Virus record (IMG/VR): IMGVR_UViG_3300031566_000001
Location: 79,143-143,142 of that record
Strand: one strand, 5' to 3'
Origin: a virus
DNA length: 64,000 bases
The notes beneath the pieces are model-generated. The model was not told the DNA's origin, searched no databases, and worked only from the letters and a program-made list of their open reading frames with translations. Of this stretch, positions 26,214 through 34,633 are shown one piece after another. The translations under genes and the position numbers were made by a program. Position 1 is the first letter of the stretch. Each line of letters begins with the position of its first letter.

Positions 26214-27944
26214 ATGTCTGTCTTGTGGCCCGTGCCTGTAGGGGACACCGGTATAGGTGTCCACTCCGACCCCAATGCCTACTACAAGCCCTCGGATTTC
26301 GAGGCCTACGCTGATGACCTGCTAGCCCACAAATCGCCTTGGTTCCTGCACTGGTTCTTTGACGAGGGTGCTGCCGACTTCATCGAGGCGATGCGCCGGA
26401 AGGGCATCGAGGTCATAGGTAGGCCTGGCCCTGCCAAGATGCCGAACCCTATGATCGACGTCGCCCACCTGGACGCCTACATCGAGGCGGGTGTTAGGTG
26501 GTTCGTGATCATGAACGAATTGAACCTGCATGAGGAGTGGGTAGTCGATTGGAAACGCTTTGAGAAGCCTGTCCGTAAATGTGCCGACCAGTTCGTGCGC
26601 TACGCCGACATCATCCGGGGTAAGGGCGATCACCTGTGGGTGCTGACCCCGCCGCCTTCCTTGGGCGGACACATGAATCACAGGGAGTGGTTTACCCGGT
26701 TCATGTATGCTATGTGCAACATTGCGGCGGAACGCGGCCAGACGCTGCGGCAGCTCCTATATCACTGCGGCATCGGGATACACTGCCGCTCGGTGGGCAA
26801 CCCCTTGGAGGCCGGGCCGAGTTGGTATGATTGCAGCTCACGAGAGTGGGAGTGGTTCCGGGACACGCTCATTGCCATGCTGAGGGAGACCCGCGAGGAG
26901 TTCGAGGCCGACCCCATCCCCTTCATTAACACGGAGGCCTTAGACCAGCCTGACTGGCTACCCAGGCTGGGCGGCAACTATGACTGGGGCCTATGGGAAC
27001 GGCGCAACCTGCGGCAAATGAGCTGGTTCAACCCCGACAATGAGGAGTACCGATACCCATCATACGTTGTGGCCAACTGCTTCTGGGTCATCCACACTGA
27101 CAGGTTTAGCCCCTGGCCGCAGTGCGGGCTATACGGCAACTACCCGCACTTCCTACAGCGGGGTGACTACACCACTAACCTGTGGCGGGCCATGCCCGCT
27201 CACATAAACTGGACGAGGAGGGACGACGTGGAACCAGGACCAACACCGGAAGTACCAGAGGTCAAGTTGAGGGTCTACGATTTCGAGGGCACGAAGCAGA
27301 GCCTAGAGTGGGTGCAGGGCAAGTACGGCGTGCAGCTGGAGCAGTGCAAGGGCAAGGGCTGGCACGTGTCGCAGATGAGGGAGCGCGTAAACGCTGCCGC
27401 GGGCATGGAGATGTTCTTCTACGACGACAACGGTGCAGTACAGGGGTTGCCGGTGGAGTTTCACTGGCCTGGCGGGTGCGACTGTGACAAGAAGACAGAG
27501 GTTGACGGCAAGGTAGGGTTTGCCTATAACGCCTGGATATGGGACCCTGCTGTTGGGGGGCCATACTGGATCGAAGTGCCTGAGCCGTCGGACTCCCTGG
27601 GGGGCCTGGGCATGCTGGCCATGACCAATCATGACCATCTCGATTTCGTGTGGAAGTTCGGGGTTTTGGAGGGCTCGGGGCCAGTGGATCCCTTAGAGGT
27701 CATCCTGCCCCTGGCGGAGGAGAAGTTACAAGCGATCCCGGTCCCGAACGACTGGGCATACCCTGCCAAGGCCATTGAAAACGGCCACCCCATCCAGGTG
27801 GGCGGGTATGCGCAGGTGGAGATCGGTGGGGTGTTGTGGGGATACCAGACCTTCACCAACGAGGCGCAGGACAGCTACGGGGTGGCCTATTCACCGGAGG
27901 GTCAGTACGACAAAACCGAGTTTGCGGTCATTGAGAGAGATTAA
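26214..27944 (+). CDS. Glycoside hydrolase-like (TIM-barrel) virion or lysis protein
   Basis: 576 aa. Residues 1-330 resemble a retaining glycosidase barrel: GVHSDPNAYYKPSDFEAY opening, WFVIMNELNLHEEW near 95-105 (Asn-Glu of the acid/base pair), then PFINTEALDQPDWLP near 235-245 with a candidate nucleophile Glu. The C-terminal half (from about 345, after EPGPTPEVPEVKL) is a beta-rich domain with WIWDPAVGGPYWIEVP, possibly carbohydrate-binding. Could digest host surface glycan at the tail tip. ATG follows AAAGGAGG. Confidence 0.55.
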   Translation: MSVLWPVPVGDTGIGVHSDPNAYYKPSDFEAYADDLLAHKSPWFLHWFFDEGAADFIEAMRRKGIEVIGRPGPAKMPNPMIDVAHLDAYIEAGVRWFVIMNELNLHEEWVVDWKRFEKPVRKCADQFVRYADIIRGKGDHLWVLTPPPSLGGHMNHREWFTRFMYAMCNIAAERGQTLRQLLYHCGIGIHCRSVGNPLEAGPSWYDCSSREWEWFRDTLIAMLRETREEFEADPIPFINTEALDQPDWLPRLGGNYDWGLWERRNLRQMSWFNPDNEEYRYPSYVVANCFWVIHTDRFSPWPQCGLYGNYPHFLQRGDYTTNLWRAMPAHINWTRRDDVEPGPTPEVPEVKLRVYDFEGTKQSLEWVQGKYGVQLEQCKGKGWHVSQMRERVNAAAGMEMFFYDDNGAVQGLPVEFHWPGGCDCDKKTEVDGKVGFAYNAWIWDPAVGGPYWIEVPEPSDSLGGLGMLAMTNHDHLDFVWKFGVLEGSGPVDPLEVILPLAEEKLQAIPVPNDWAYPAKAIENGHPIQVGGYAQVEIGGVLWGYQTFTNEAQDSYGVAYSPEGQYDKTEFAVIERD

Positions 27945-28004
27945 CGCCTTATATTACTTACTACCTTTAGAGATATCTCTAAAGTAAGTGTATAGTATAT
28001 GGCG
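27945..28004. repeat. 60-bp imperfect palindrome with 18-bp perfect core
   Basis: Starts right after the previous stop. The two 30-base arms (outer CGCC...GGCG) are imperfectly complementary; the centre TTTAGAGATATCTCTAAA is a perfect 18-bp palindrome. The stretch is AT-rich, unlike the genome. No T-run follows. It may be a transcription stop working in both directions or a protein-binding site; it lies immediately before regulatory locus 3. Confidence 0.5.
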
Positions 28005-28005
28005 G

Positions 28006-28068
28006 ACTTTTCGCCAAGTTGATGGTTCGCAGTTCTTTTGCCAGCAAAACATCGCCCTGGTGTATAAT
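28006..28068 (+). promoter_or_regulatory. Paired dyad promoter, locus 3 (degenerate B then A)
   Basis: Dyad A is CTTTTGCCAGCAAAAC at 28035-28050, followed after exactly 12 bases by TATAAT (28063-28068). A degenerate dyad B (CTTTTCGCCAAG, 28007-28018) is centred 30 bp upstream. It would drive the small gene at 28097 and the amidase. Confidence 0.65.
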
Positions 28069-28096
28069 GAGATAAACGGTTGTGTGAGGTTGATTC

Positions 28097-28288
28097 ATGG
28101 CCCGTTATTTCATAGCAGGGGATGAGCTTATTGTAGCAGTGGCGTGTAACGACAACGGCGCGCAGGTCCTTGAGTGCACGGGTTACGTTGAGTGCACGCA
28201 GGAGGAATATGAGCTGTTGCTGGAGTTGTTTCAGAAAAAGGGCATCGGTGATGCCTATATCGAGGTACGTGACATTCATGGAGACTGA
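28097..28288 (+). CDS. Small unknown protein, 63 aa
   Basis: First gene after the locus 3 promoter, about 30 bases past the TATAAT box. The product (starting MARYFIAGDELIVAVACNDN, ending YIEVRDIHGD) is acidic with a helix TQEEYELLLELFQKKG. No family recognised. It might regulate or assist lysis because the amidase begins 3 bases after its stop, but that is inference from position only. Confidence 0.45.
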   Translation: MARYFIAGDELIVAVACNDNGAQVLECTGYVECTQEEYELLLELFQKKGIGDAYIEVRDIHGD

Positions 28289-28291
28289 CCC

Positions 28292-28837
28292 ATGGGCGCT
28301 TTGATAGACATCCTGGGGGCGGGCGGCGTGCACCTTGTGGAGAAGCGGCACCTGCTGCCCGTGAACCCTAAGCAGCCCTGGCTCTACCGGGAGTTACATG
28401 ATGTCAAGGGCGCTATTATTCATCATATCGCCGGGGTGGCGTGGGCTACCTCTGAGCGCATTCACAAGATGCACCAGGACTTTGGCTGGCCTGGCATGGC
28501 GTACACCTTCTACGTGCATTATGACTATGGGCAGCCGGGGCTGCCGGTGGTGACGGACTTCGATCATCGGCTCCGCGATTGGGGTCCGCAGGCGGGCGCG
28601 GGACCGCATAGCGTGAACCCGGAGACCTTCGGGGTGGCCCTGGGCGGGAACTTCGTCCGGGTGGCACCTGCCCCGGAGATGATTGCGGAGCTGGTCAACC
28701 TGATGCACGGTTTGCAAGTGTTTTTCACGCGTGAGGTGGGGTATTCTCTGTTCATCAAACCTCACTTTCAAGTCGGCAAGACGAAATGCCCGGGGTTGGC
28801 CTGGGACTCGTACCTCGCGGCCATAGGCTGCGCGTAG
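28292..28837 (+). CDS. Endolysin, N-acetylmuramoyl-L-alanine amidase type
   Basis: 181 aa. Shows the amidase_2/PGRP layout: AIIHHIAG with the first zinc His, a central GMAYTFYVHYDYG strand, SVNPETFGVALGGNF (N..s.gialvG pattern), and the C-terminal KPHFQVGKTKCPGLAWD carrying the second His and the zinc Cys of H-x7-C. It would cleave the amide bond between muramic acid and the stem peptide. No signal peptide, so release needs the holin encoded 10 bases downstream. No cell-wall-binding domain is visible. Confidence 0.75.
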   Translation: MGALIDILGAGGVHLVEKRHLLPVNPKQPWLYRELHDVKGAIIHHIAGVAWATSERIHKMHQDFGWPGMAYTFYVHYDYGQPGLPVVTDFDHRLRDWGPQAGAGPHSVNPETFGVALGGNFVRVAPAPEMIAELVNLMHGLQVFFTREVGYSLFIKPHFQVGKTKCPGLAWDSYLAAIGCA

Positions 28838-28847
28838 GGAGGTAGAC

Positions 28848-29201
28848 ATGGGACTGGTAGAGCTGATTGTAGGGCTGCTCAGGAACCCGGCGGTGTTGGG
28901 CGCTATCGCTGTGGCATTGGTGTGGCTCCTGCGCAAGGTCAAGTGGTCTGTGGACGGCCCGAAGGCCATTTGGATGACGTATGTCGTGGCCCTGTGTATC
29001 GCCGTTGGGGAGAAGCTGCTCCTAGAGGGCTTCCCCGTCGTGGTCACCTGCGGCTTGGTGCCCACTGATCCGCCAACTTTCATCGTCTGCGTGTTTCAGA
29101 TCATCGAGAATATCCTTGCTTGGTCTGGTGTGCTTTTCGTGGCGGCGACGGTGATATACAAGGTCCTGCGCAGCAAGATGCTACTCGGTGAGCGCATCTG
29201 A
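28848..29201 (+). CDS. Putative holin, 117 aa
   Basis: Three predicted membrane segments: GLLRNPAVLGAIAVALVWLL (about 8-27), a middle helix near 44-63 (WMTYVVALCIAVGEKLLLEG) and VFQIIENILAWSGVLFVAATVIY near 84-106. A basic C-terminus (RSKMLLGERI) follows. Small size, several membrane helices and direct position after the amidase fit a class I holin that forms the lysis pore. GGAGG lies 6 bases upstream of the ATG. Confidence 0.65.
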   Translation: MGLVELIVGLLRNPAVLGAIAVALVWLLRKVKWSVDGPKAIWMTYVVALCIAVGEKLLLEGFPVVVTCGLVPTDPPTFIVCVFQIIENILAWSGVLFVAATVIYKVLRSKMLLGERI

Positions 29202-29237
29202 CCTTGATGTGTGTTTTGGGGCAGGGTCGGCATCGGC

Positions 29238-29300
29238 CTTTTGCACAAAAGAGCGAGCCATCCGTTCTTTTGCCAGCAAAAGGTTGAGTCTAACTATACT
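29238..29300 (+). promoter_or_regulatory. Paired dyad promoter, locus 4 (B then A)
   Basis: Dyad B CTTTTGCACAAAAG (29238-29251), dyad A CTTTTGCCAGCAAAAG (29267-29282), centres 30 bp apart. TATACT (29295-29300) begins after exactly 12 bases. This is the most perfect instance and opens the glycan-modification island starting at 29357. Confidence 0.7.
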
Positions 29301-29356
29301 AGGGGTGGTATAGTCGGCACGGTCCTGCCCCCCTCAGCCGTTCCCGGAGGAGTGAG

Positions 29357-30361
29357 ATGTCTAGCTACTGGAAGGACCGCCGGGTTATCTGCACGGGGGG
29401 ATCGGGCTTTCTCGGCTCTCACCTGGTCGATGCCCTGAGGCGCTTGGATTGCAAGCCGTTTGTCCCCCGCTCCGGCCAGTACGATTTGCGGAGTGAAGAG
29501 GGCGTTATCAATATGTTCAACGATGCCATGGCGCTGTGGGGCCAGGAGGGGTGCCAAACCCTGTTTCACCTCGCGGCGCTGTGTGGTGGTATCGGGTTCA
29601 ATCAGAAGTTCCCCGCTCGGTTGTGGCATGACAATTTGCTGATGGGCATCCATCTCATCAACACGGCGGCATTTTGCGGGGTGGAGAAGTTTGTGGGTGT
29701 GGGTACGGTGTGCTCATACCCGAAGCATACCCCGACGCCGTTCAATGAACAGTCCTTGTGGGACGGTTACCCTGAGGAGACCAATGCTCCTTACGGCCTC
29801 GCCAAGAAGGCGCTCCTGGTTGGCCTGCAGGCGTATGGGCAAGAGAGGCAATTAGAGTGGACCTACGTCATGCCCACGAACCTCTACGGGCCGCGGGATC
29901 ACTTCGGGGCGCGGTCCCACGTCATCCCGGCCCTGATTGACAAGTTTCTACACGCCAAAGGGGAGCCTACGGTGTCTGTGTGGGGCACGGGCACGCCCAC
30001 GCGCGACTTTCTGTACGTCAAGGACTGCGCTGCGGCGCTGCTCCTGGCGGGGGAGTTGCTTTCGGGAGGTCCGTACAACATCGGCTCAGGACGCGAAATC
30101 AGCATCGAGGACCTGGCACGCCTCATAGCGGACGCAGTGGGCTTCCGGGGTCAAATCTGCTTTGATGCCTTCAAGCCCGACGGCCAGCCACGCCGGGTGC
30201 TCGATAGTTCCAAGTTTATGAAACTAACAGAGTGGTCCCCACAGGTGGGGTTCGAGCAGGGATTGACTCAGACGGTGCAGTGGTATAGAGATTTACAGCA
30301 GGACGGCAAGCCTGAGTTGACCGGTGTGCGTGCTGAATCCGGTGGGTCGCCGTCGGTATAG
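29357..30361 (+). CDS. NAD-dependent sugar epimerase, GDP-L-fucose synthase-like
   Basis: 334 aa SDR enzyme. N-terminal Rossmann motif VICTGGSGFLGSHLVDAL binds the nicotinamide cofactor. A catalytic YxxxK appears as APYGLAKKALLVG near 153-165, preceded by VGVGTVCSYP, and the substrate part contains MPTNLYGPRDHFG and GTPTRDFLYVKDCAAALL. These match GDP-L-fucose synthase (GDP-4-keto-6-deoxymannose epimerase/reductase). A GT10-like fucosyltransferase at 33379 lies in the same island, so phage-directed fucosylation is a consistent inference. GDP-mannose dehydratase was not seen and may come from the host. Confidence 0.75.
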   Translation: MSSYWKDRRVICTGGSGFLGSHLVDALRRLDCKPFVPRSGQYDLRSEEGVINMFNDAMALWGQEGCQTLFHLAALCGGIGFNQKFPARLWHDNLLMGIHLINTAAFCGVEKFVGVGTVCSYPKHTPTPFNEQSLWDGYPEETNAPYGLAKKALLVGLQAYGQERQLEWTYVMPTNLYGPRDHFGARSHVIPALIDKFLHAKGEPTVSVWGTGTPTRDFLYVKDCAAALLLAGELLSGGPYNIGSGREISIEDLARLIADAVGFRGQICFDAFKPDGQPRRVLDSSKFMKLTEWSPQVGFEQGLTQTVQWYRDLQQDGKPELTGVRAESGGSPSV

Positions 30362-30370
30362 GGAGGGAAC

Positions 30371-31018
30371 ATGAACGAGATTGCTGTTTTTCAGATGGGC
30401 AAGTGCGGGTCGTCCACGGTCATTGAGCTGGCGCGGAAGCTGGGCATCCACGCTTCGCGGGCGTACACCCCGATGAATGCTGTGCAGGCACAGTATCCCA
30501 ACGTCATCAGCATGGCTCGGGAGCCGGTGATCCGGAACGTCTCAGCGTTCTTCCACGAGATGGCGGGCACGCTGACAGAGACGGGCTACAGCCAGGCGCT
30601 GCTAGATGAGTTCCTGCTGGGGAAGCATGATGTGCCGCTGACGTGGTTCTCTAAGGAGTTCCAGGCTGAGACCGGCATCAGCATCTATGCAGAGAAGTTC
30701 GACCGCAAGCGGGGCTGGTCCATCTATGAGAGTGGTAACAGGCGCATCTTGGTCATCAGGACTGAGGATATGACCAGGTGCCTCCTGGAGGCCATGGGTG
30801 CCCTACTGGGTGAGGAGCTGCCACGGGTAGAGGTAGAGCATTGGTTTAGTGATGCTGAGCGGCCTCACGGCGTGGGCGCTTTGTATCGGCAGTTCATGAG
30901 GGAGGCTGTTATGTCGGAGGCGTACCTGAGGCGCATGTATGGCAGCCGGTATGCCAAGCACTTCTACTACAAGAAGGAGCTTGACAGCTTTCGCGAGTTC
31001 TGGAGCGCACCGAGATGA
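30371..31018 (+). CDS. NKWYS/capsular polysaccharide-synthesis-type putative sulfotransferase
   Basis: 215 aa. Opens with IAVFQMGKCGSSTVIELARKLG, a P-loop-like 5'-PAPS/phosphate site of sulfotransferase-related proteins, followed by the arginine-containing VISMAREPVIRNVSAFFHEM (3'-phosphate site pattern R-x-P-x-x-R-x-x-S). The middle has a conserved FDRKRGWSIYESGNRRILVIRTEDM block seen in the putative capsular polysaccharide family. It probably transfers sulfate (or a related group) to a glycan. Follows the epimerase by 9 bases. Confidence 0.55.
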   Translation: MNEIAVFQMGKCGSSTVIELARKLGIHASRAYTPMNAVQAQYPNVISMAREPVIRNVSAFFHEMAGTLTETGYSQALLDEFLLGKHDVPLTWFSKEFQAETGISIYAEKFDRKRGWSIYESGNRRILVIRTEDMTRCLLEAMGALLGEELPRVEVEHWFSDAERPHGVGALYRQFMREAVMSEAYLRRMYGSRYAKHFYYKKELDSFREFWSAPR

Positions 31019-31734
31019 GGGTATTCGTGACCACTAATGACCGGCACTTGTGGATACTTCCGGCCTTTGCGTACCTGTTCAACAAGTACTGGTCCTCTTT
31101 GCAACCTGTGGTCGTGGCGGGCTACAGCCGCCCCGACTTTGAGCTGCCCCCCAATTTCGAGTTCTACCAGATCGCGGAGGCGAACTACCCTGTTGAGAAA
31201 TGGTCTGACGGGGTGGTGCAGTTCTTGGAATCCGTGAACGATGAGCTGTTCGTGTGGATGCTGGAGGATATGCTTCTCACGCGCACGGTAGATGTGCGGG
31301 CCGTGGGTAGCCTGGCGGAGTACATGACGCTGCACCACGAGGTCATTAGGATAGACCTAACTGCTGACAGGCTCTACGCGGGGGCATCGCCGGGGCAGAG
31401 GCCTGAGTATGAGTACTACGGTAGCATGGACCTTGTGTGGTCGGAGCCGTCCAGCCCGTATCATCTCAGCCTGCAAGCGGCTATCTGGCGGCGGGACTAC
31501 CTGCTGAATTATATGATCCCCGGTGAGACGCCCTGGCAGCTGGAGATGGCAGGTACGGAGCGGCTATCGAGCACGCCGGAGGTGGTGGTACTGGGCACCC
31601 GGCAGCTCCCATGTAGATATACATTGGCCCTCAAGAGCGAGCATCCCACGGAGCCGAGCATAACCGGGATGCGCCAGGAGGACTATGACTATCTGGTGGA
31701 GCGGGGCTGGCTTCCGGAGGGGTGTCTGACGTGA
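31015..31734 (+). CDS. Putative glycosyltransferase-like protein, 239 aa
   Basis: No confident family. MRVFVTTNDRHLWILPAFAYLFNKYW and VFVWMLEDMLLTRTVDVRAV, where LEDM resembles an acidic metal-binding turn, together with later LSLQAAIWRRDYLLNYM suggest a GT-A-like fold with the nucleotide-sugar site. ATGA overlap with the preceding gene and GTGA overlap with the ParB-methyltransferase. Inferred role in the glycan island from neighbours. Confidence 0.4.
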   Translation: MRVFVTTNDRHLWILPAFAYLFNKYWSSLQPVVVAGYSRPDFELPPNFEFYQIAEANYPVEKWSDGVVQFLESVNDELFVWMLEDMLLTRTVDVRAVGSLAEYMTLHHEVIRIDLTADRLYAGASPGQRPEYEYYGSMDLVWSEPSSPYHLSLQAAIWRRDYLLNYMIPGETPWQLEMAGTERLSSTPEVVVLGTRQLPCRYTLALKSEHPTEPSITGMRQEDYDYLVERGWLPEGCLT

Positions 31735-32948
31735 AGCGAGACATAGACTCAATCATCATCGGTGAGCGGCATCGCAAGAACCTGGGGGATATCAAGGTTT
31801 TGGCTGCTAGTATAGCGGATATTGGCCTTTTGCATCCTGTGGTGATACGTCCTGATGGGGTACTCATTGCTGGCCTGCGCAGGCTAGAAGCCTGCAAATT
31901 GCTAAGTTGGTCCAAGGTTCCCGTCACAGAGGTGAACCTGGAAGAGATAGTCCGTGGCGAATCTGCTGAGAATATCTATCGCAAGGACTTTCCATTATCT
32001 GAGGCCGTCGCCATAGGCGAGGCCCTAGAACCGTTGGAGGAAGAAGCAGCCAAGAAGAGAAAGCGAGAAGCTGGCATTGCGAATTTACCGACTGTGAGTG
32101 CCAAAAAGTTTTCGGCACTCACGAAGAAAGAAACAGGTGAAACCCTTTCCAAGGTCGCCGCTGCTATAGGGATGTCTAAGCCGACTTATAAGAAGGCCAA
32201 AGAGATTGTTGAAGCAGCACGGAAGAAACCTAAAAAGTATGCTCCGCTTGTAGAGAAGATGGACCAGATTGGTAAGGTGGCTGGTATCCACAAAGACCTG
32301 AAAAGAATGCAGAAAGCTGAGAAAAAAGCTAAGCAAGCGAAGGCGCAACCTTGCATGGATGGGATACTCGTTGGCTCGATCACGGAGGTCGGCACTCAAA
32401 TTACTGATGATACCGTGGACTTTGTGCTCACGGACCCACCATATGCTGGCGGTCAAGTTAGTTTGTTCAGTGACTTATCCGCTCTCGTGGCTAGGGTACT
32501 AAAACCTGGGGGCCTCTGTTTGGTCTATAGTGGCCAGATGTTCTTGCCGGAGGTTATCGTTGGCTTGGGTGAACATCTGGAGTACGTTTGGACTTTTGCC
32601 ATTCGGCACAGTGGCGGCAATCAGCGTATCCACAAGTTCAATCTCAATAACGCGTGGAAGCCGGTCTTGGCATATTGCAAACCGCCGCTCGAAGTATGGT
32701 GGGATAGTTTCATTGATCTCACGACTGGGGGCCGAGAGAAGGACCTTCATAAATGGCAGCAAGCCGAAACGGAGGCCGCTTATTTCATTGAGCATTTGAC
32801 CATGCCGGGGGCCCTGGTATTGGATCCGTTCATGGGTAGTGGTACGGTCCTGGCGGCGGCGAAGCGCTTGGGTCGGGCTTACTTGGGCATCGAAATTGAT
32901 TCTGACGTGGCTGCGAAGGCGGCGAAGAGGATTGGAGAAGTCAAATGA
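31731..32948 (+). CDS. ParB-like domain fused to DNA adenine/N4-cytosine methyltransferase
   Basis: 405 aa. Residues 1-110 are a ParB/Srx-type domain (GERHRKNLGDIKVLAASIADIGLLHPVVIRPDGVLIAGLRRLEAC). A helix-turn-helix-like spacer follows (LSKVAAAIGMSKPTYKKAKEIV) with a lysine-rich coiled linker. From about 210 the methyltransferase has VDFVLTDPPYAGGQ (catalytic DPPY) and ends in LVLDPFMGSGTVLAAAKRLGRAYLGIEID (SAM-binding motif I), the beta-class order. GTG 31731 overlaps the prior stop (GTGA). Base composition is visibly more AT-rich than its neighbours. The fold pair is typical of phage and mobile methylases. Confidence 0.7.
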   Translation: MKRDIDSIIIGERHRKNLGDIKVLAASIADIGLLHPVVIRPDGVLIAGLRRLEACKLLSWSKVPVTEVNLEEIVRGESAENIYRKDFPLSEAVAIGEALEPLEEEAAKKRKREAGIANLPTVSAKKFSALTKKETGETLSKVAAAIGMSKPTYKKAKEIVEAARKKPKKYAPLVEKMDQIGKVAGIHKDLKRMQKAEKKAKQAKAQPCMDGILVGSITEVGTQITDDTVDFVLTDPPYAGGQVSLFSDLSALVARVLKPGGLCLVYSGQMFLPEVIVGLGEHLEYVWTFAIRHSGGNQRIHKFNLNNAWKPVLAYCKPPLEVWWDSFIDLTTGGREKDLHKWQQAETEAAYFIEHLTMPGALVLDPFMGSGTVLAAAKRLGRAYLGIEIDSDVAAKAAKRIGEVK

Positions 32949-33382
32949 CCCGACAACGCATGGATGGAAAAGGAACACCCTTTGGCGAATGGCTTAGGAC
33001 CCGCCACCAAGGCAAGATAGGGTCGCACACTTTCTCCGCCCAGAACCTTGACTACATTTGGCACAATTACCGCGAGAATTGGTTCATCACCATCGAAGAG
33101 AAGCGCTACGGCGGTATGAGGGACCGGAGTGCGCAGAGAGCTCAAAGGGATACCCATGGCATAGTAGCGCAATTGCTCGAAGGGTCTTCGGGTATGGATG
33201 TTGATACGCTGCGGGGCCATCGAAGGGCTGAGTATCGTGGTCATTATGAGATTGTGTTTGACCGGACCAGCCCGGACGATGGTGATATGACCATCAATGG
33301 GAGGCAGGCGAACGAGCAAGATTTGCTTAGACTCTTGACGGTTGGCAGATGGTCATGGAGTTCTGCGGAGTTGGAGCTATGA
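32945..33382 (+). CDS. PD-(D/E)XK-like nuclease-type protein, 145 aa
   Basis: Unnamed family. The segment SAQNLDYIWHNYRENWFITIEEKRYGG resembles the core of Vsr/PD-(D/E)XK-like nucleases (Asp at LDY, then the E-x-K pair in EEK), and the N-terminus MDGKGTPFGEWLRTRHQGKIGSHTF resembles the usual lead-in. It overlaps the methyltransferase gene by 4 bases (ATGA) and shares its AT-rich composition, so the two look like one imported cassette. Nuclease activity is inferred from motif spacing only. Confidence 0.45.
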   Translation: MTRQRMDGKGTPFGEWLRTRHQGKIGSHTFSAQNLDYIWHNYRENWFITIEEKRYGGMRDRSAQRAQRDTHGIVAQLLEGSSGMDVDTLRGHRRAEYRGHYEIVFDRTSPDDGDMTINGRQANEQDLLRLLTVGRWSWSSAELEL

Positions 33383-34281
33383 TCACCGTCCCCATCCGCG
33401 ACGGCACCTTCCCGCACAGCGCCTCCATGTCCCTGGCTGGCGAGAACGCGGGCGAGGCCCCGAAGTCTCTGCACTGGCGCCGTGTGCCGGACCTCCTGGA
33501 TGATGCGCCTGTGATGGTGTTCACGGATATGTGCCTGGATGAAGTCTTGCTCTCCCGGTCCCCGACGAACATCGCCATTCTTATAGAGCCGCCTGCGTTC
33601 TCCACGACTCATTATGAGAAAGCTGTGATGCTGGAGAAGTACTTTGATGCCATATTCACCTATGACCTGGAGCACCTGCGCCGTGGCGGCCCGTGGCGGT
33701 TCTACCCCTATGGCGGGTCGAGGATTCAGGAGTGGCACGTCTACGAGAAGCTGGGGCTAGTGAGCCTCATTGTGTCGGATAAGCACGTCACGGAGGGGCA
33801 CCGCCTCCGCCATGAGGCTGTTGAGCGGTTCGGCTCGCACCTACACGTCTTTGGGGAGCCTTATACCGAGTACCTTAACCCGAAGGGACCAGGGCTGCGG
33901 CCCTTCTGTTATTCCGTTGTCATCGAGTCTGGGCGGAGTGACTACTATTTTAGTGAGAAGCTCGTTGACTGCTTCTCACAGGGAGCGGTGCCCATCTACT
34001 GGGGCTGCCCTGGCATTGACGGGTTTTTTGAGGGGAACGGGATCATCTCCTTTGAGACCCTGGATGACCTGGCGTACATCCTGGCGTCCATCTCAATGCA
34101 AGACTATCACGACCGCTTGCCTGCTATCATGCGTAATCTGGAGCTGGCGCGGAGCTTTCGGTGTGCCGAGGACCACCTGGTACGGGAGTATGGCTGGCTT
34201 TTCGAGGACAGTGAGCAGGCGGCCCTGATGCGCATGCAGAGCAAGGAGCAGCTGGTGCAGAGTGAGCCGGTAATCAGGTAA
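33379..34281 (+). CDS. GT10-like (fucosyltransferase-type) glycosyltransferase
   Basis: 300 aa, start ATG 33379 overlapping the previous stop. The C-terminal half has the alpha-1,3/4-fucosyltransferase pattern: FCYSVVIESGRSDYYFSEKLVDCFSQGAVPIYWGCPGIDGFF, where the ...(S/T)EK and VP(I/V)YWG elements bind GDP-fucose. Upstream is EPPAFSTTHYEKAVMLEKYFDAIFTYD. With the GDP-L-fucose synthase-like gene at 29357 this suggests a complete final part of a fucose pathway. Acceptor unknown: host surface, virion or DNA. Confidence 0.6.
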   Translation: MITVPIRDGTFPHSASMSLAGENAGEAPKSLHWRRVPDLLDDAPVMVFTDMCLDEVLLSRSPTNIAILIEPPAFSTTHYEKAVMLEKYFDAIFTYDLEHLRRGGPWRFYPYGGSRIQEWHVYEKLGLVSLIVSDKHVTEGHRLRHEAVERFGSHLHVFGEPYTEYLNPKGPGLRPFCYSVVIESGRSDYYFSEKLVDCFSQGAVPIYWGCPGIDGFFEGNGIISFETLDDLAYILASISMQDYHDRLPAIMRNLELARSFRCAEDHLVREYGWLFEDSEQAALMRMQSKEQLVQSEPVIR

Positions 34282-34288
34282 GGAGGGG

Positions 34289-34633
34289 ATGATGCATGAT
34301 GTGGGGGACATTCATGTAGCAGTAGATGTCAGGCCCTTTGGCGGCGTTGAGATTTATATTGGGCGTGGGAGGGGTTCTGGTTTTGAGGTGGCTCAGCCTG
34401 TAGAGCTGATATTCAAGTCCGCGAAGCCGGAGGAGGTATCCGAGCCAACTTTGCGGTTAGGTGAGTACTATGCCCATGAGCTGTTACAGGCGCTGGCTGA
34501 GGGGTTCGATAGTATTGGTATCAGGACCGACAAAGATGCCAAGATTGAAGGCACGCTGGGAGCGACGCGGTATCACCTGGAAGATTTGCGGAGCTTGCTG
34601 AAGTTGGGGGGGGATGAGAACCAATCTCAGTGA
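34289..34633 (+). CDS. Small unknown protein, 114 aa
   Basis: Start at 34289 follows AAGGAGGGG. The product has a beta-strand first half (VDVRPFGGVEIYIGRGRGSGFEV) and a helical second half (EYYAHELLQALAEGFDSIGI, then RYHLEDLRSLLKL). Possibly a small adaptor. It overlaps the next gene by 20 bases and shares the island's transcription. Function unknown. Confidence 0.45.
   Translation: MMHDVGDIHVAVDVRPFGGVEIYIGRGRGSGFEVAQPVELIFKSAKPEEVSEPTLRLGEYYAHELLQALAEGFDSIGIRTDKDAKIEGTLGATRYHLEDLRSLLKLGGDENQSQ

Noticed and set aside
29211-29438. Frame overlapping the locus 4 promoter
   Set aside because: It covers the promoter and the epimerase start, so it is incompatible with expression of both; no ribosome site.
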